A stretch of 64,000 bases of DNA from Nilaparvata lugens (taxonomy: Eukaryota; Arthropoda; Insecta; Hemiptera; Delphacidae): assembly GCF_014356525.2 (NCBI RefSeq), contig NC_052507.1, forward strand, positions 43,195,295 to 43,259,294, in the 5' to 3' direction. This document shows, piece after piece, positions 12,546-23,304 of the stretch (position 1 is its first letter; every line of letters starts with the position of its first letter). The position numbers and the translations under genes are program-made. Below the pieces are notes generated by a model. It saw nothing but the letters and a program-made list of their open reading frames with translations. It did not search any database and was not told the DNA's origin.

Positions 12546-12933
12546 CACATTCACTTAAAGTTGTCAGCATTGGTTAAATGGGAAGCGTTAAAAGTAGTAA
12601 TACGGAATGCTGACAATATCAAGTGAATCATACTAAATTAATGGCAATATTAAATTAATCATACTAAAGAGGATCAGGGGCCGGCAATGATGAAACAACG
12701 CCATTGAGGATTGAAAATGAAATTCATGGAATGAGAATACTATAGCGTAGTTGAAAACTTGGAATGTTGCTTAGAATTTCAGCACTACACATCCAAATTA
12801 TTCATATCAACATTCTACATTTCTGTTCCAGTAATAATAATACAGTAGTCATTGGAAAATAATTATTCTCAGACGGTATTATATAACCAATTTTCATTTA
12901 TAATTATATTGTCACTAGTGATAGACTATTATA

Positions 12934-13135
12934 AGGTGCGTTCAGACTTTCGCTCTGCTCCGCAACCGAACGTCACTCCAGCAGAGCGATTGATGATCGA
13001 CCGGGGAGCAACAATGGTTCGACCGGGGAACGCGAGAAGATCTAACATCTTCCGTAACGTTCATGATGGGTGCGTGGGCGGCGCGACTGGAGTTCGATGG
13101 AGGAACGAGGGCGGTACGAGGGCGGTACGAGGGAG

Positions 13136-13170
<35 letters not shown>
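12934..13170. repeat. GC-rich repeat fragment ending in (GT)n
   Basis: Starts with AAGGTGCGTTCAGACTTTCG, a terminus of the GGTGCGT-type MITEs also seen at 14110 and 18545. It then runs through GACCGGGGA and GAGGGCGGTACGA repeats into about 15 GT units at 13139-13168. I see no matching second terminus. Confidence 0.5.
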
Positions 13171-13320
13171 GTGACGTGGTGTTTTAACACCATAAAATAC
13201 TTTTGAAGTAAACAACTGAGCTTTAGTAGAATTGTAAAATGGAAAGAATAGATAGCCTAGTCAAGGTAACGCTCAAGTAAAATCGAATATTATTTATGAT
13301 AAAAAGTAATCATCTCTATA

Positions 13321-13760
13321 CTTATAAAAGGCTAAGCCCCGACAGACTGAAATCACACCACAGCCCGAAAGTACTGAGCCTAAAAACTTGAAATTTTGCA
13401 CGATTGTTCATGGTAGCCTGAAAACATCCACTAAGAAAGGATTTTCAGAAATTAGCCCTCCCGAGGGAGCTGGGGCCCCCCAGAATTTTGTACTTTTCAA
13501 CCGCTCATTGCACAGCAAAGTCATGAGGAACTTTTTTGTTCAGCTACGAAAAAAAATTAGATCTATGCAGAAAAATTTCGATCAGGAGCACAGGGGGGTC
13601 CAGGAGAGGGCATTTTTCGAAAATTTTGATGTAAAATCACACTACAGCTCAAACTAATTGCCCTACAGGATTGAAACTTTGCACAAATATTCTTCAAACT
13701 TGCTAGACGCGCACTAAGAACGGATTTTGAGATATTCTGCCTCTAAGGGTTTCAAAGGAT
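13321..13760 (+). repeat. Interspersed repeat family C, copy 1
   Basis: Starts AAAAGGCTAAGCCCCGACAG and contains CCACAGCCC, CTGAGCCT and CTTGAAATTTTGCACG. A second copy lies at 18852-19073. The 89-codon frame across it is not conserved between the two copies, so it is not treated as a gene. Confidence 0.7.
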
Positions 13761-14109
13761 GAAAAAGGATCCTATTATGTAAGGTTATGAACATGGTAAG
13801 GTGAGTGCCATATGGAAATGAGATAATTTATTTATTGACATGTGATATTCTAACATATGTTGTAATCATTGGAAATAACAAAATAATATGATAGAAATTC
13901 AAAAAAGAACATCTGTTCTATTATTGCTTTCTACCTGATCCCAGCAGGGGTGCCCAGCCCCCCCAAGGCCAATGGCGCATGCCCCCCCCCCAATTCAAGT
14001 GTAATGCCCCTCCCAATCCATGTGTAATGACCCCCCCCCAAAGTACCCCAACTCACAACTCTTTAGTTTTTAACATTAGTCAGTGTATGACAATAAAATT
14101 CACATCTTA

Positions 14110-14274
14110 AGGTGCTTACAGATATACGCGCCGCGAACATGAGCAATTCACTTTTAATCAGCTGATGCCAAGCTTTTTATATCTGTATTTTACCGTTTCT
14201 GTAAAAATACAGATATAATCAGCTGATTAAAAGTGAATTGCTCATGTTCGCGGCGCGTATATCTGTACGCACCT
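14110..14274. repeat. MITE, near-perfect 57-base inverted repeat
   Basis: AGGTGCTTACAGATATACGC opens the left arm and the complement (CTGTACGCACCT) closes the right. The two 57-base arms match almost perfectly around a short AT-rich loop that is itself partly self-complementary. A GGTGCGT-like terminus is shared with repeats at 12934 and 18545. Confidence 0.9.
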
Positions 14275-14699
14275 CTACATTGTAATCTTCCAAAGGACAT
14301 TATTTACCTTTGGTCTTGTGAGGAATTCTTTCTGTTTTCATAATATTGTAAAAATATATACCATCGTTTCTTATCTCTTTAAAATAGAAATAAAGTATCT
14401 TTTTGATATTATTTTTGAGACTAGCAGTGCACCCGTTCTTGTTCGGGAGGACTAGAAAGAACTTCATTACATCAGGAAAAACTACATGACACATATTTTA
14501 ATAGGATATTAAAAGATAAGTAAGGGAGGCTTTGCTTTTTAAATGTTAAGGTTACTTATAAAAAGTTGAATAATAATATCATTGATAATTATTCTTTATT
14601 GCAAAAGAATATTGCATAGCAATCTTGGTAAACATTCATACAAATTTGGAACGATTTTATTCATACAATATATAATATCGGCAAGTTTAGGTATTCTAA

Positions 14700-15540
14700 A
14701 TCCTATACTATTAAACGAGCATTCCTGTTTAGATGTTTAAATTTTTAGATGTTTATATCTTTGTATTTCACCGGATCTCGAAAACGGCTCTAACGATTCT
14801 CACGAAATTCAAAACATAGTAGGTTTATAATATGAACATTCGATTACACTAGGTCTCATCCCTGGGGAAACTCGCTGAAGGACATTAAAAGAATTTATTC
14901 ATCCTTGGAAAAACAGCTGATAATTTCGGCGTCTGTTGATGATGGAAGTGAGTGAACGAGTGCATGTGTGTGGGACTGAGACAAAATTATGACTCAGCTG
15001 TTTAACTTTTGTACATAATTCAATCAGGTACTTAGTGACAGTTGTACAAAAACCGGTTAAATTTTAATCCTGATTAATTCCAGTAGAACCAATCGGATAA
15101 GCTATCTTTTTGAGATTGTCTCCTGTAATTTGGTTCACGTGACATGAATCAGGATTAAAATTTAACATGCTTTTGTGAGAGAAATTTTTGCATTCCTCTG
15201 CGAATTAATCTCAATCCACTGTGATTAGATAGAACCTTTCTGTATGAACTATGAATATTTATTATACTTTCTTCTTTCTTAATAATTTTTATATACTTTT
15301 GTAGGTACTCTAGAGCGGAGCTCGGTGCCCCGATATTTATCATGAATTGGAATAGGTTGTCACTGATGTTGTGTTGTTGGTAGTATTTACTTTTTAACAT
15401 TACAGGAGTAAATAACACAAGTCGAACAAAATGTATCTTTAAATGGTTTGGTTTTTGGAATAAAGATATCATCTGAACAAGTACATTTTGTAAATTCTAT
15501 CTATTAATACCAAATATCGGGGCACCGAGCTTTGCTCGTT
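14700..15540 (-). repeat. Interspersed repeat family B, inverted copy
   Basis: Reverse complement of the blocks at 10085-10860 (CACCGGATCTCGAAAACGGC, ACTAGGTCTCATCCCTGG and the AATTTAATCCTGATTAA segment). It ends near ATCGGGGCACCGAGCTTTGC. Open frames through it are not coding. Confidence 0.7.
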
Positions 15541-15699
15541 ATTTATTCATTGATAAACAGATTTATTTCATTGAAAATCATTTCTTTAAAATGATTGGGG
15601 AAGTACTAACAGACACAGTCCAAAATTGTTACTTACCCGAATTTTGATTTATTCAATACGAGAAATATATTTCGTCTGTGATTTATTCACAGACGAAAT

Positions 15700-15950
15700 C
15701 ATCATCTGTTTTTCCAAGGATGAATTATCCTCTTCATGTCCTTCAGAGAGTTTTCTCAGGGATGAGACCTAGTGCAATCGAATTTTGATATCATAAACCT
15801 ACTATATTCCGAATTTCGTGAAAATCGTTAGAGCCGTTTCCGAGATCCGTTGAACATAAATAACCAGATAGCCAGATAACCAGATATAGAAATAGAAAAA
15901 TAGAAACAGATATACATAAACTGCTCGCTATTATAATAGGATAACAACTT
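15700..15950 (+). repeat. Interspersed repeat family B, partial copy
   Basis: Carries CAGGGATGAGACCTAGTG and AATCGTTAGAGCCGTTTCC, then a short run of CAGATA-type units where the first copy has ACATCTAA units. This is the third copy in the window. Confidence 0.65.
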
Positions 15951-16207
15951 ATAGTCCAGTCAAATGGTCGTTTTTCAGGAAATAGGCCTGAAATATTTTT
16001 TTTCGATGGTTCTATATATATTTTGGGGCGCTGAATTCTAATCTGAAATTTGCTGAAACACCAGAAGGCGACTTCACCCCAAAATTTTCGATTTTTTCAA
16101 GTTTTCCATTTAATCTCGAGAACCTTGAATTTTTCGAGAAAAAGCATTCTCTATATAATATTAAAGATAATAAATTTCCAATGAATTGAGTGGTCGCGCA
16201 GGACTAC

Positions 16208-16355
16208 TTTTTGGATTTTATATCTGAAGTGTTCCACAAGATACGCAACTTTGAATGTTCGAGAAATTTGTGATATTTTCCCCATTCTCACAGTCTCGCA
16301 TATGCAACGTTGCGTTTCTTGTGGAACACTTCAGATGCAAAATCCAAAAAGTGGT
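16208..16355. repeat. Palindrome of about 145 bases
   Basis: TTTTTGGATTTTATATCTGA near 16208 is matched by the complement TCAGATGCAAAATCCAAAAA near 16330-16350. GTGTTCCACAAGA and TCTTGTGGAACAC lie inside. The two arms nearly meet, so the transcript would form a long hairpin. Confidence 0.75.
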
Positions 16356-17049
16356 CGAGGTTGTAATGAATTTTCTCCTCTTTTCACTCCCATGAAATAT
16401 ACTTCTGTTTTCAATACCGTTCAAAAGTTACAGCCAATTGAATGATGATCTTTATTTTCTCATTTTTCTTGCGATTTTACTGTTAATTAAGAGTCTCTAA
16501 AATGAGTACAATGCATGATAGAAACTTGCGATTGGTCTCAAATGAGAGAAAATTTCATGCTCCATAAGCTGAGTTACCCTAAATTGATCTTGCATTACTG
16601 TTCATATCGAAAAACTGTCGAGACTGTGAAAATGAGAAAAATATCGCATATTTCTTGCAACAGCAAGGAAACTCAAACACAGGACCATTAAAAATTAAAA
16701 TGAAGCAAAGGAAATCAGAATAATAGTGGATGATGAAGTTATAATTTATTTTTGTCAAAGATTCACCTTCAAACTCATAGGCTTAAAATTACTAAAATTC
16801 CTGCATACAAAATATTATCAATTGTGCTTAATATGCTTTATATTGAGTTACACTTAGCAAAATATAACATTGTAAAGGTGGGAAAAATTAACTACATTAG
16901 GATATCTCTATTTAATACCTTGATTTTTTAATCATAATTCAAAATGTTGACATAAAATATACAAAAAATCATGCCCCCCCCCCAAAAAAAAATGTTGATG
17001 GCGCAAATTGCGCCATGCCCCCCCCCTTGTGGGCACCCCTGGATCCCAG

Positions 17050-18158
17050 TCAACCTCAATAATATTGATAAATATGTTCAATAATATATTACTATTGATA
17101 TAATAGAAGTATTGTTTTAATAATTAATTATTATCATTAATATAATAATACCTAGTATTGTGTTGGTAATCAATAAATATTTATATTTTCACAAACTCTG
17201 TATAATTTATAATGGTGAATGTGAAACAGCTGCATCAAAGAAATTATCTCAAAAACATATGTTTAGGAAAACCATAGTTTTGAACTTCATTTTCCTGATG
17301 CAATGTATAAGCGTACACGTGGCATGTATTATTAATTTTTCAGATAGAACAGTTTTTTGAGACTGCTGAATAAACGTCTACAGTTTTATCAATGCTGTAT
17401 CGGCAATATGAAAACGCATGCAGTTACTTTAAATAATGGTGTTGATATCTACATGATAATCATTCTCTACCATTTTTATTCAATTAAAATTTCAAAATTA
17501 TTCAAGCCTTTATAGAATGATTGACTCACTGTACAGTCAGTCGAAAATTTTAATATTGAAATGAGGGGTATTTTGGCAAGCTGAACAAAAAAGTATGGTC
17601 CTATGCACCTTTTTGATATTATTTCTTCAAATGAAAAATGAGTTTTGTGGGTTGTCAAAACTCCCCCTGAAAGAGGGAGAAAAACAATGAAAAAAAAAAC
17701 AAAGAAAATAACAATGATTTCTGCATTGAATAACATCTATCTTGCCAACAAGAATCGCACTCTTTGTGAATTTAGATATGACCTACACTTTGGATTTATA
17801 TAATTTTCTATTAATAAATTCATGGAAATTGAAGTACTTTTTTCAGTAAGTTGATGATTAGTTGATGAAATTGATTATCAATAGAGAAAATGATTATAAT
17901 TTTATCAATACAGAATTAGTTGAAAGAATTGTCGATGTACTGAGTTGTTGGTCAACAATAATTCAATATTGTTATTTATCCAATCATTATTTTTCTCAGA
18001 AGTTATTTCATTTGAATTAGAAAATATTTATAAGCTCCTATCAATTCATCATTCGTAACAATGAATTCTTCAAAACATGAATTTAATCAAATACAAAATT
18101 GCCCATACTTCTGTATTCATGTTCGCATGTTTTCTACTTGTGATGGATAGCCAAAATA
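17050..18158. other. AT-rich sequence, no gene seen
   Basis: No open frame with a recognisable domain. The 86-codon minus-strand frame near 17476-17736 has an unusual hydrophobic start but no family that I can place. Confidence 0.35.
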
Positions 18159-18159
18159 T

Positions 18160-18545
18160 TGTGGAGCGAGCTGCACGGCGAATTTTAATCGAGGGCTCTG
18201 TTTGGCTGAAATGTTCAGCGTTCGGAGTTAGGTGAGGCGAGCAGTTAGAACAGAGGCAAGCGGCACGGCGAATGGTTTGGAGTACGGTACGGCGAATGAT
18301 TAACAGCTGATTTTTAACATTATGAAACATAATTATGCTCATGTTCGTTGAAAGGCAGTTAGAACAGAGGCAAGCGGCACGGCGAATGGTTCGGAGTACG
18401 GTACGGCGAATGATTAACAGCTGATTTTTAACATTATGAAACATAATTATGTTCATGTTCGTTGAAAGGCAAGATGTTCGGTGGAATGCACGGTTTGCTG
18501 CGCAGTTCGAGGTTCGGTTCGGCATGTGTGGACGCACCTTTAGTT
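18160..18545. repeat. Tandem duplication of a 119-base unit inside a GGTGCGT-type repeat
   Basis: The segment from about 18242 (GTTAGAACAGAGGCAAGCGG) to 18360 is repeated directly at about 18358-18475, including GGAGTACGGTACGGCGAATG and ATTAACAGCTGATTTTTAAC. The block ends with GGACGCACCTTT, the MITE terminus seen elsewhere. The 155-codon minus-strand frame reflects the duplication. Confidence 0.75.
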
Positions 18546-18597
18546 GTTACAGGACATTTATACAGATCACAGGCCAAAGTAACATAATAATCTATCT

Positions 18598-18842
18598 TTT
18601 TCTTCTTTTTCTTCTTCTTCTCTTCTTCTTCTTCTTCTTCTTCTTACTCCTCTTCTCCTTTTTCTTCTTCTTCTTCTTCTTCTTCTTCTTCTTCTTCTTC
18701 TTCTTCTTCTTCTTCTTCTTCTTCTTCTTCTTCTTCTCTTCTCTTCTTCTTCTTCTTTCTTCTTCTTCTTCTCTCTCTCCTTCTTCTTCTCCTTCTTCTT
18801 TCTCTTCTTCTTCTTCTTCTTCTTCTTCTTTTTCTTCTTCTA
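18598..18842. repeat. (CTT)n microsatellite
   Basis: About 245 bases of CTT repeats with CTC and TTT interruptions. It produces poly-Phe and Ser frames on one strand and Glu/Arg frames on the other, all spurious. Confidence 0.97.
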
Positions 18843-18851
18843 CCTATATCT

Positions 18852-19073
18852 AAAAGGCTAAGCCCCGACAAACTGAAATCACGCCACAGCCCAAACTACT
18901 AAGCCTGAAAACTTGAAATTTCGCACAATTGTTTATTGTAGCCTCAAAACATCCACTACAAAAGGATTTTCAGAAAACTGCCCCCCCCCAGAGGGAGCTG
19001 GGCCCCCCAAAATTTTCACTTTTTACCGTTCATTGAACAGCAAAATCATGAGAAACTTTTTCGTTCAGGAGTA
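18852..19073 (+). repeat. Interspersed repeat family C, copy 2
   Basis: Matches 13321-13560: AAAAGGCTAAGCCCCGACAA, CTTGAAATTTCGCACAATTG, then the GGGAGCTGGGCCCCCC block. It ends just outside the left boundary of the Maverick and limits where that boundary can be. Confidence 0.7.
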
Positions 19074-19179
19074 GATACAAAATGATACTTTGAGGAGGCT
19101 TTTTGCTCCAAAACCCCCTCCCACCTCTCACCACTCGTCCATCCCACCACCCCTTCCCCCCGACTGCAGGGTGGGGGGT

Positions 19180-19385
19180 GTTGGGGGGTGTTCTAAAAAT
19201 AGATTTCCCCTTCCCCCTGCCCAGTGGCGATGAGGGGGATGAAAAGAGAGAGATATATCTCTTTCTCACCCCTTCCCCTTGCCCAGTGGTGATGAGGGGG
19301 ATGAAAAGAGAGAGATATATCTCTTTCTCACCCCTTCCCCTCGCCCAGTGGTGATGAGGGAGATGAAAAGAGAGAGATATATCTT
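19180..19385. repeat. Tandem repeat outside or at the edge of the left Maverick end
   Basis: Three to four copies of a unit of about 70 bases with TTGCCCAGTGGTGATGAGGG, GATGAAAAGAGAGAG and ATATATCTCTTTCTCACCCC. A single related unit lies inside the right terminal repeat, so this is probably an expansion of terminal repeat sequence. Confidence 0.6.
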
Positions 19386-20135
19386 TCTCTCTCTCTCTTT
19401 CTAAAAATGGATTTCCCCTTCCCCTTGCCCAGTGGAGATGAGGGGGATGAAAAGAGATATCACTCTCTCTCTCTATCCCCTTCCCCTTGCCCAGTATAGA
19501 TGAGGGAAAAAATAATTTCCCTTTGAGGAGGAAAAAATTCCCTTGCTGACAGATTGAAGTGAATTGAGAAATTCCCTATCACTCTACATCTAATGCTATA
19601 CTGTCAGATCAAAGTGAATCCTTCTCTCTACATCTATTGCTATACTGACAGATTAAAGTGAATCCTTATCTCTACATCTATGCTGACAGATTAAAGTGAA
19701 TCCTTATCTCTACATCTATGCTGACAGATTGGAGTGAATTGAGAAATTCCCTATCACTCTACATCTATACTGACAGATTAAAGTGAATTGAGAAATTCCC
19801 TATCACTTTACATCTAATGCTATACTGACAGATTGAAGTGAATTCTTTTCTCTATTGCTATACTGACAGATTGAAGTGAATCCTTTTCTCTAATGCTATA
19901 CTGACAGATTGAAGTGAATCCTTTTCTCTATTGTTATGCTGACAGATTGAAGTGAATTGAGAAATTCCCTATCACTCTACATCTAATGCTATACAGTACT
20001 AGTGAATCCTTCACTCTACATCTATACTGTACTAGTGAATCCTTCACTCTACATCTATACTGTACTAGTGAATCCCTCTCTCTAATGCTATACTGTACTA
20101 GTGAATCGAGAGAGAGAGAGAGAGAGAGGTCAATG
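19386..20135. repeat. Left terminal inverted repeat of Maverick 1 (minisatellite)
   Basis: From the outside in it reads TTTCTAAAAATGGATTTCC, TTCCCCTTGCCCAGT, GAGGGAAAAAATAATTTCCC and GGAAAAAATTCCCTTGCTGA, then many units of CTACATCTATACTGACAG followed by ATTAAAGTGAATC, ending at GAGAGGTCAATGA. The same order appears in reverse complement at 47213-47633. The left copy has more units (about 750 against 420 bases), so the arrays have changed in copy number since insertion. Confidence 0.9.
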
Positions 20136-20428
20136 ACTCTCTCTACATCTATTGCTTAATAATCTATTGCTATACTGTACTAGTGAATCTCTACAATAAT
20201 CTAAGTTCTATAATGGGTCATATTATGCTTGGTTTCCAACTGACAGTCAAGAGTTCAATCAAACTGTTTATGAATGTGTAAAAAATTGAGCTTTTTTGCT
20301 GTACAAACATGGCAGTCGTTATTGTTTAAGTGTTTTCTCCGACAATATGTAAGTATAATTGGAATGAGCTAGCATATCTGAAAATACTTACATATTCTCA
20401 GACCTATTTCACTCGGGGAAAATGATAC

Positions 20429-20755
20429 TCAACGTCTATAGTGAGTACCATGAAACTGTCTTAAGAATATGCGATTTCCGCTCACATTTAATTCCCATGA
20501 ACGAGAATTAAAACTTCTGATGTTATCCTCATTCAAAACCACTGAATATTCTTTTGGCAACTTAATAGTATGTTTAAAGTCGCCTTCACTATCAACATTG
20601 ATAATTTTAAGGTGAATTTCACCATTATCGGCAAATGTTACCTTTGTTAGCACAAACCAATCATAAGGATAGAATTCAAAACCCAAATCAAGTAGTGGAT
20701 TTGCTTCTACAGAGAACTCGTTGAAACTCTCCCAATCAAAATAGTTAGACAGCAT
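20429..20755 (-). CDS. Hypothetical Maverick protein, 108 aa
   Basis: An intact frame starting with ATG at 20755, the gene nearest the left terminal repeat and on the same strand as the fibre, ATPase, integrase and polymerase genes. The product is acidic with many aromatic residues (WESF, YPYDWF) and ends in a basic HGTHYRR tail. I see no transmembrane segment, signal peptide or zinc motif. Alternating hydrophobic residues suggest a small beta-rich protein. I do not recognise the family. Its position among capsid-arm or assembly genes of a virus-like element suggests a structural or assembly role, but that is inference only. Confidence 0.6.
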   Translation of the reverse strand: MLSNYFDWESFNEFSVEANPLLDLGFEFYPYDWFVLTKVTFADNGEIHLKIINVDSEGDFKHTIKLPKEYSVVLNEDNIRSFNSRSWELNVSGNRIFLRQFHGTHYRR

Positions 20756-20902
20756 GTTGTCAGTTCAAGCGTTTAGACTAAAGTGACGTGTACGTCTGCT
20801 CGTGTGCGTGCCACACTCCCTTGTCTAGACAAATGACACGTGCGCTCTGCTCCCTGTGAGGTCCCCCTCTACAGATAAGCCCGATAACTCCTGCACCGAG
20901 AA

Positions 20903-21638
20903 ACCGTTACATTCAATCATACACACATGAAAAATGTCTAGACTGAAATTTGAAGCAACATGTGTTTAGCCGTTAAAGCTCATTATACTTCAAATTTCAC
21001 TCTCCCATAATATGTCAAGTGTTATCCTTTCACATAATTTCTGAGACCAAACCCTTTATACACGCCGTCTTCATCTTGAAGCAGCATGTGTTTATCCGTT
21101 AAAGTTCATTATACTTCAAATTTCACTCTCTCTCATAATATGTCAAGTGTCATCCTTTTACAAGATTTTATGTTTTCGGGGTCAAACCGATACATTCAAT
21201 CATACACACATGAAAAAATGTCTAGACTGATTTATCATGTTGAAGCAGCATGTGTTCAACTGTTAAAGTTCATTATACTTCAAATTTCACTCTCTCTCAT
21301 AATATGTCATCCTTTTACAAGATTTTATGGAAAAACCATTACATTCAATCATAGACACATGAAAAAATGTCTAGACTGAAATTTGAAGCAACATGTGTTT
21401 ATCCGTTAAAGCTCATTATACTTCAAATTTCACTCTCCTATAATATGTCAAGTGTTATCCTTTCACATAATTTCAGAGACTAAACCCTTATATTTATTTA
21501 TTCATTTATTTATTTATTTACAATAATGTATACTCGCCGCCTTCATCTTGAAGCAGCATGTGTTTAACCGTTTTAATTCACCATGCTTCAAATTTCACTC
21601 TCTCTCTCTCACAGAATATGTCAAGTGTTTACAAGATT
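20903..21638. repeat. Tandem array of 130-190 base units inside the Maverick
   Basis: Units containing AAGCAGCATGTGTTTA, CATTATACTTCAAATTTCAC, TAATATGTCAAGTGT and CATTCAATCATACACACATG recur about four to five times with deletions. It fills the space between the terminal small gene and the fibre-like gene. Open frames on the plus strand are repeat artefacts. Confidence 0.8.
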
Positions 21639-22679
21639 TTATGTTTTCAGGGTCGATACGACCCCTTTGTACTGTGCTAGCCCCATTTTTTCTGTAATAA
21701 TTTCGGCTACCTGATTTTCTGTAAGGTTGTGTTGCTTGGCCTCTATCCAGTTCATATTAAAAGTCACGCGTGCATATCCGCTCACGATATCAAAGGCCAC
21801 TCTGTGGATGAATAAATTAAGATAATCTATGAATGGAGCCGAACATTGCAGTCTCATAACAGAGCCCTCTTCCGAATTTTTAATTGCCTCAGCTATTTCA
21901 TCACGAACGCTTTTCACAGCAACTTCCATCTCGTTTTTCTTAATAAAATTTCCTATATCATTTTTAGTTGCATACTTTTCTGCAATTTGATTAATCAGAA
22001 TAGCAAAAGCATCTTCTGTGATGAATTGTTCAATACCGTCCATAATATTAGCTTTTATTGCACTCGCCATTTCAGATAATTGTTTTTCAAACTCTTCCTT
22101 TGTTAATGAAGAACTAGTCAATTTCTGCAAAGTAGATTCTAAATATTGCTTATCAATTGGCGATGGGTGTGTTTCATTTACTTTAGTAAAAATTTCTGTA
22201 CTAAGCTGTTTTAATTTAGTATTGAGATAGTTTCTGTCCAGCACCTCCAAATTCTTAATTTTATCTGATATGGCTTTTAATTTCTCATCTAAATAAGCTT
22301 TATCAACTTCATCGTTGTTCATACTGTTCAACTGGGATGAAAAGCTGTCTGTTGAAGTTTTCACTTCTCCTAGAGCAGATTCTAAAGTTAGGGTTCTCTC
22401 TGCAATAACTTTATCGATATTGGCGCTAAAATTTTGTAATGAACTTAGAATATGTTCTCTTTCAATTATGCTCACTCTGATATTCTTTGTATTTTCCAAA
22501 ACGAGTTTGGTTATTTGCGAATCTAAATAAAATTTCACAGCTTCGCTGATTCCTTGTTGATTTATCGATTCGATTATTTTCTGTGTTATCAAGTCAATAT
22601 CACATGTAAGATTAGCAACAGCAGCATCACCACCGCTAGCACTAGGTGTATCAATCCGACCGAATCGATGCAGAGTCAT
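21639..22679 (-). CDS. Coiled-coil fibre-like structural protein, 346 aa
   Basis: An intact frame. I chose the ATG at 22677-22679; the longer frame to 22694 would need a TTG start. From about residue 25 to 265 it is a series of amphipathic segments with a recurring pattern: a Tyr/Phe-Leu core, then Leu, Ile and Lys at heptad spacing (for example DKAYLDEKLKAISDKIKNL, DRNYLNTKLKQLSTEI). This is typical of trimeric coiled-coil shafts. The last 80 residues are different, with an alternating pattern (RVAFDIVSGYARVTFNMNW) that suggests a beta-rich head. In Mavericks and adenoviruses such a layout fits a fibre or attachment protein, but I know of no direct homologue. It starts 7 bases after the end of the DUF8207-like frame, so the two were probably co-transcribed. 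Confidence 0.7.
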   Translation of the reverse strand: MTLHRFGRIDTPSASGGDAAVANLTCDIDLITQKIIESINQQGISEAVKFYLDSQITKLVLENTKNIRVSIIEREHILSSLQNFSANIDKVIAERTLTLESALGEVKTSTDSFSSQLNSMNNDEVDKAYLDEKLKAISDKIKNLEVLDRNYLNTKLKQLSTEIFTKVNETHPSPIDKQYLESTLQKLTSSSLTKEEFEKQLSEMASAIKANIMDGIEQFITEDAFAILINQIAEKYATKNDIGNFIKKNEMEVAVKSVRDEIAEAIKNSEEGSVMRLQCSAPFIDYLNLFIHRVAFDIVSGYARVTFNMNWIEAKQHNLTENQVAEIITEKMGLAQYKGVVSTLKT

Positions 22680-22686
22680 CGTAGCA

Positions 22687-23304
22687 CTAAACAATTAGTT
22701 TTGCTTCTTCTAGCTCTTCAATTATAGAGGCAATCTCAACATCATGTCCAGTGTTGCCAGAAGCTTTTTAGGAATAGAGTAAATTTAATCTTTCCACTAA
22801 TTCGTCAAAATTATCAAAGTATTGATAAATTATATCATGAGAATTATTTTTTGCAAATTTCAATAAACCCCATCCCTTCTTTTTACTAATTTTTTTACTG
22901 GGAAATAACTTCTGAATCATTTGCGATTTAATTCCCTGATTTCGTTTAACATAGCCTCTTCGATCTAAATGTATGCCTGTAAGTGTTAAGATTTTTTTAT
23001 ACTCATCCAGATCTCTCTGATTATAAAGATTCGAATTTGGTCTTGAACTGAATAATAACTCAAGTAGACCATGTGTTAAACGAAATCTTTCATTATAAAT
23101 ATCTATATAACCGTTATCGAATATTACTTGCTGATTTCCAATATAATACACGTCATCTTTAGAATTGTATGAAATTCCATAACTAATTGAATCATTCAAT
23201 TTTTCCGCATGAAACGTTTTTAGATATTGTGACAGCACATCATCGTTTTCTAATTCAGACTCAATAAATCTATCTTGAAGATTATAATCATATTTGCATT
23301 GTCC
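22687..23304 (-). pseudogene. DUF8207-like Maverick protein, 5'-truncated, one in-frame stop
   Basis: The frame is open from about 23304 to a TAA at 22768-22770, then continues in the same frame to a TAG at 22687-22689. It resembles uncharacterised arthropod Maverick proteins now grouped as DUF8207: a beta-rich core (VYYIGNQQVIFDNGYIDI), then GLLELLFSSRPN, then an acidic YNQRDLDEYKKIL helix and a Lys-rich linker. There is no ATG at its start. The segment lies directly against the decayed end of the ATPase gene, so its own N-terminal part and the ATPase C-terminus appear to have been lost together. The function of the family is unknown; a virion or assembly role is suggested by its neighbours. 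Confidence 0.65.

Larger units (their letters stand above)
13945..17041. mobile_element. hAT-type non-autonomous transposon with 8-bp target duplication
   Basis: The left end CAGGGGTGCCC (13945-13955) is matched by its reverse complement at 17031-17041. The 8 bases GATCCCAG occur immediately outside both ends (13937-13944 and 17042-17049), which is the hAT signature of an 8-bp target-site duplication. Poly-C/G blocks and a GGCGCA / TGCGCC word lie next to both ends. The 3.1 kb interior has no transposase; it holds other repeats (a MITE at 14110, two family B copies and a palindrome at 16208), so it is a composite, non-autonomous element. Confidence 0.85.

Noticed and set aside
12281..12577. 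Arg-rich 98-codon open frame
   Set aside because: GC-rich sequence is open by chance on both strands; no domain or conserved pattern.
18449..18871. Poly-Phe/Ser and Glu/Arg open frames
   Set aside because: They are the translation of a (CTT)n microsatellite on both strands.
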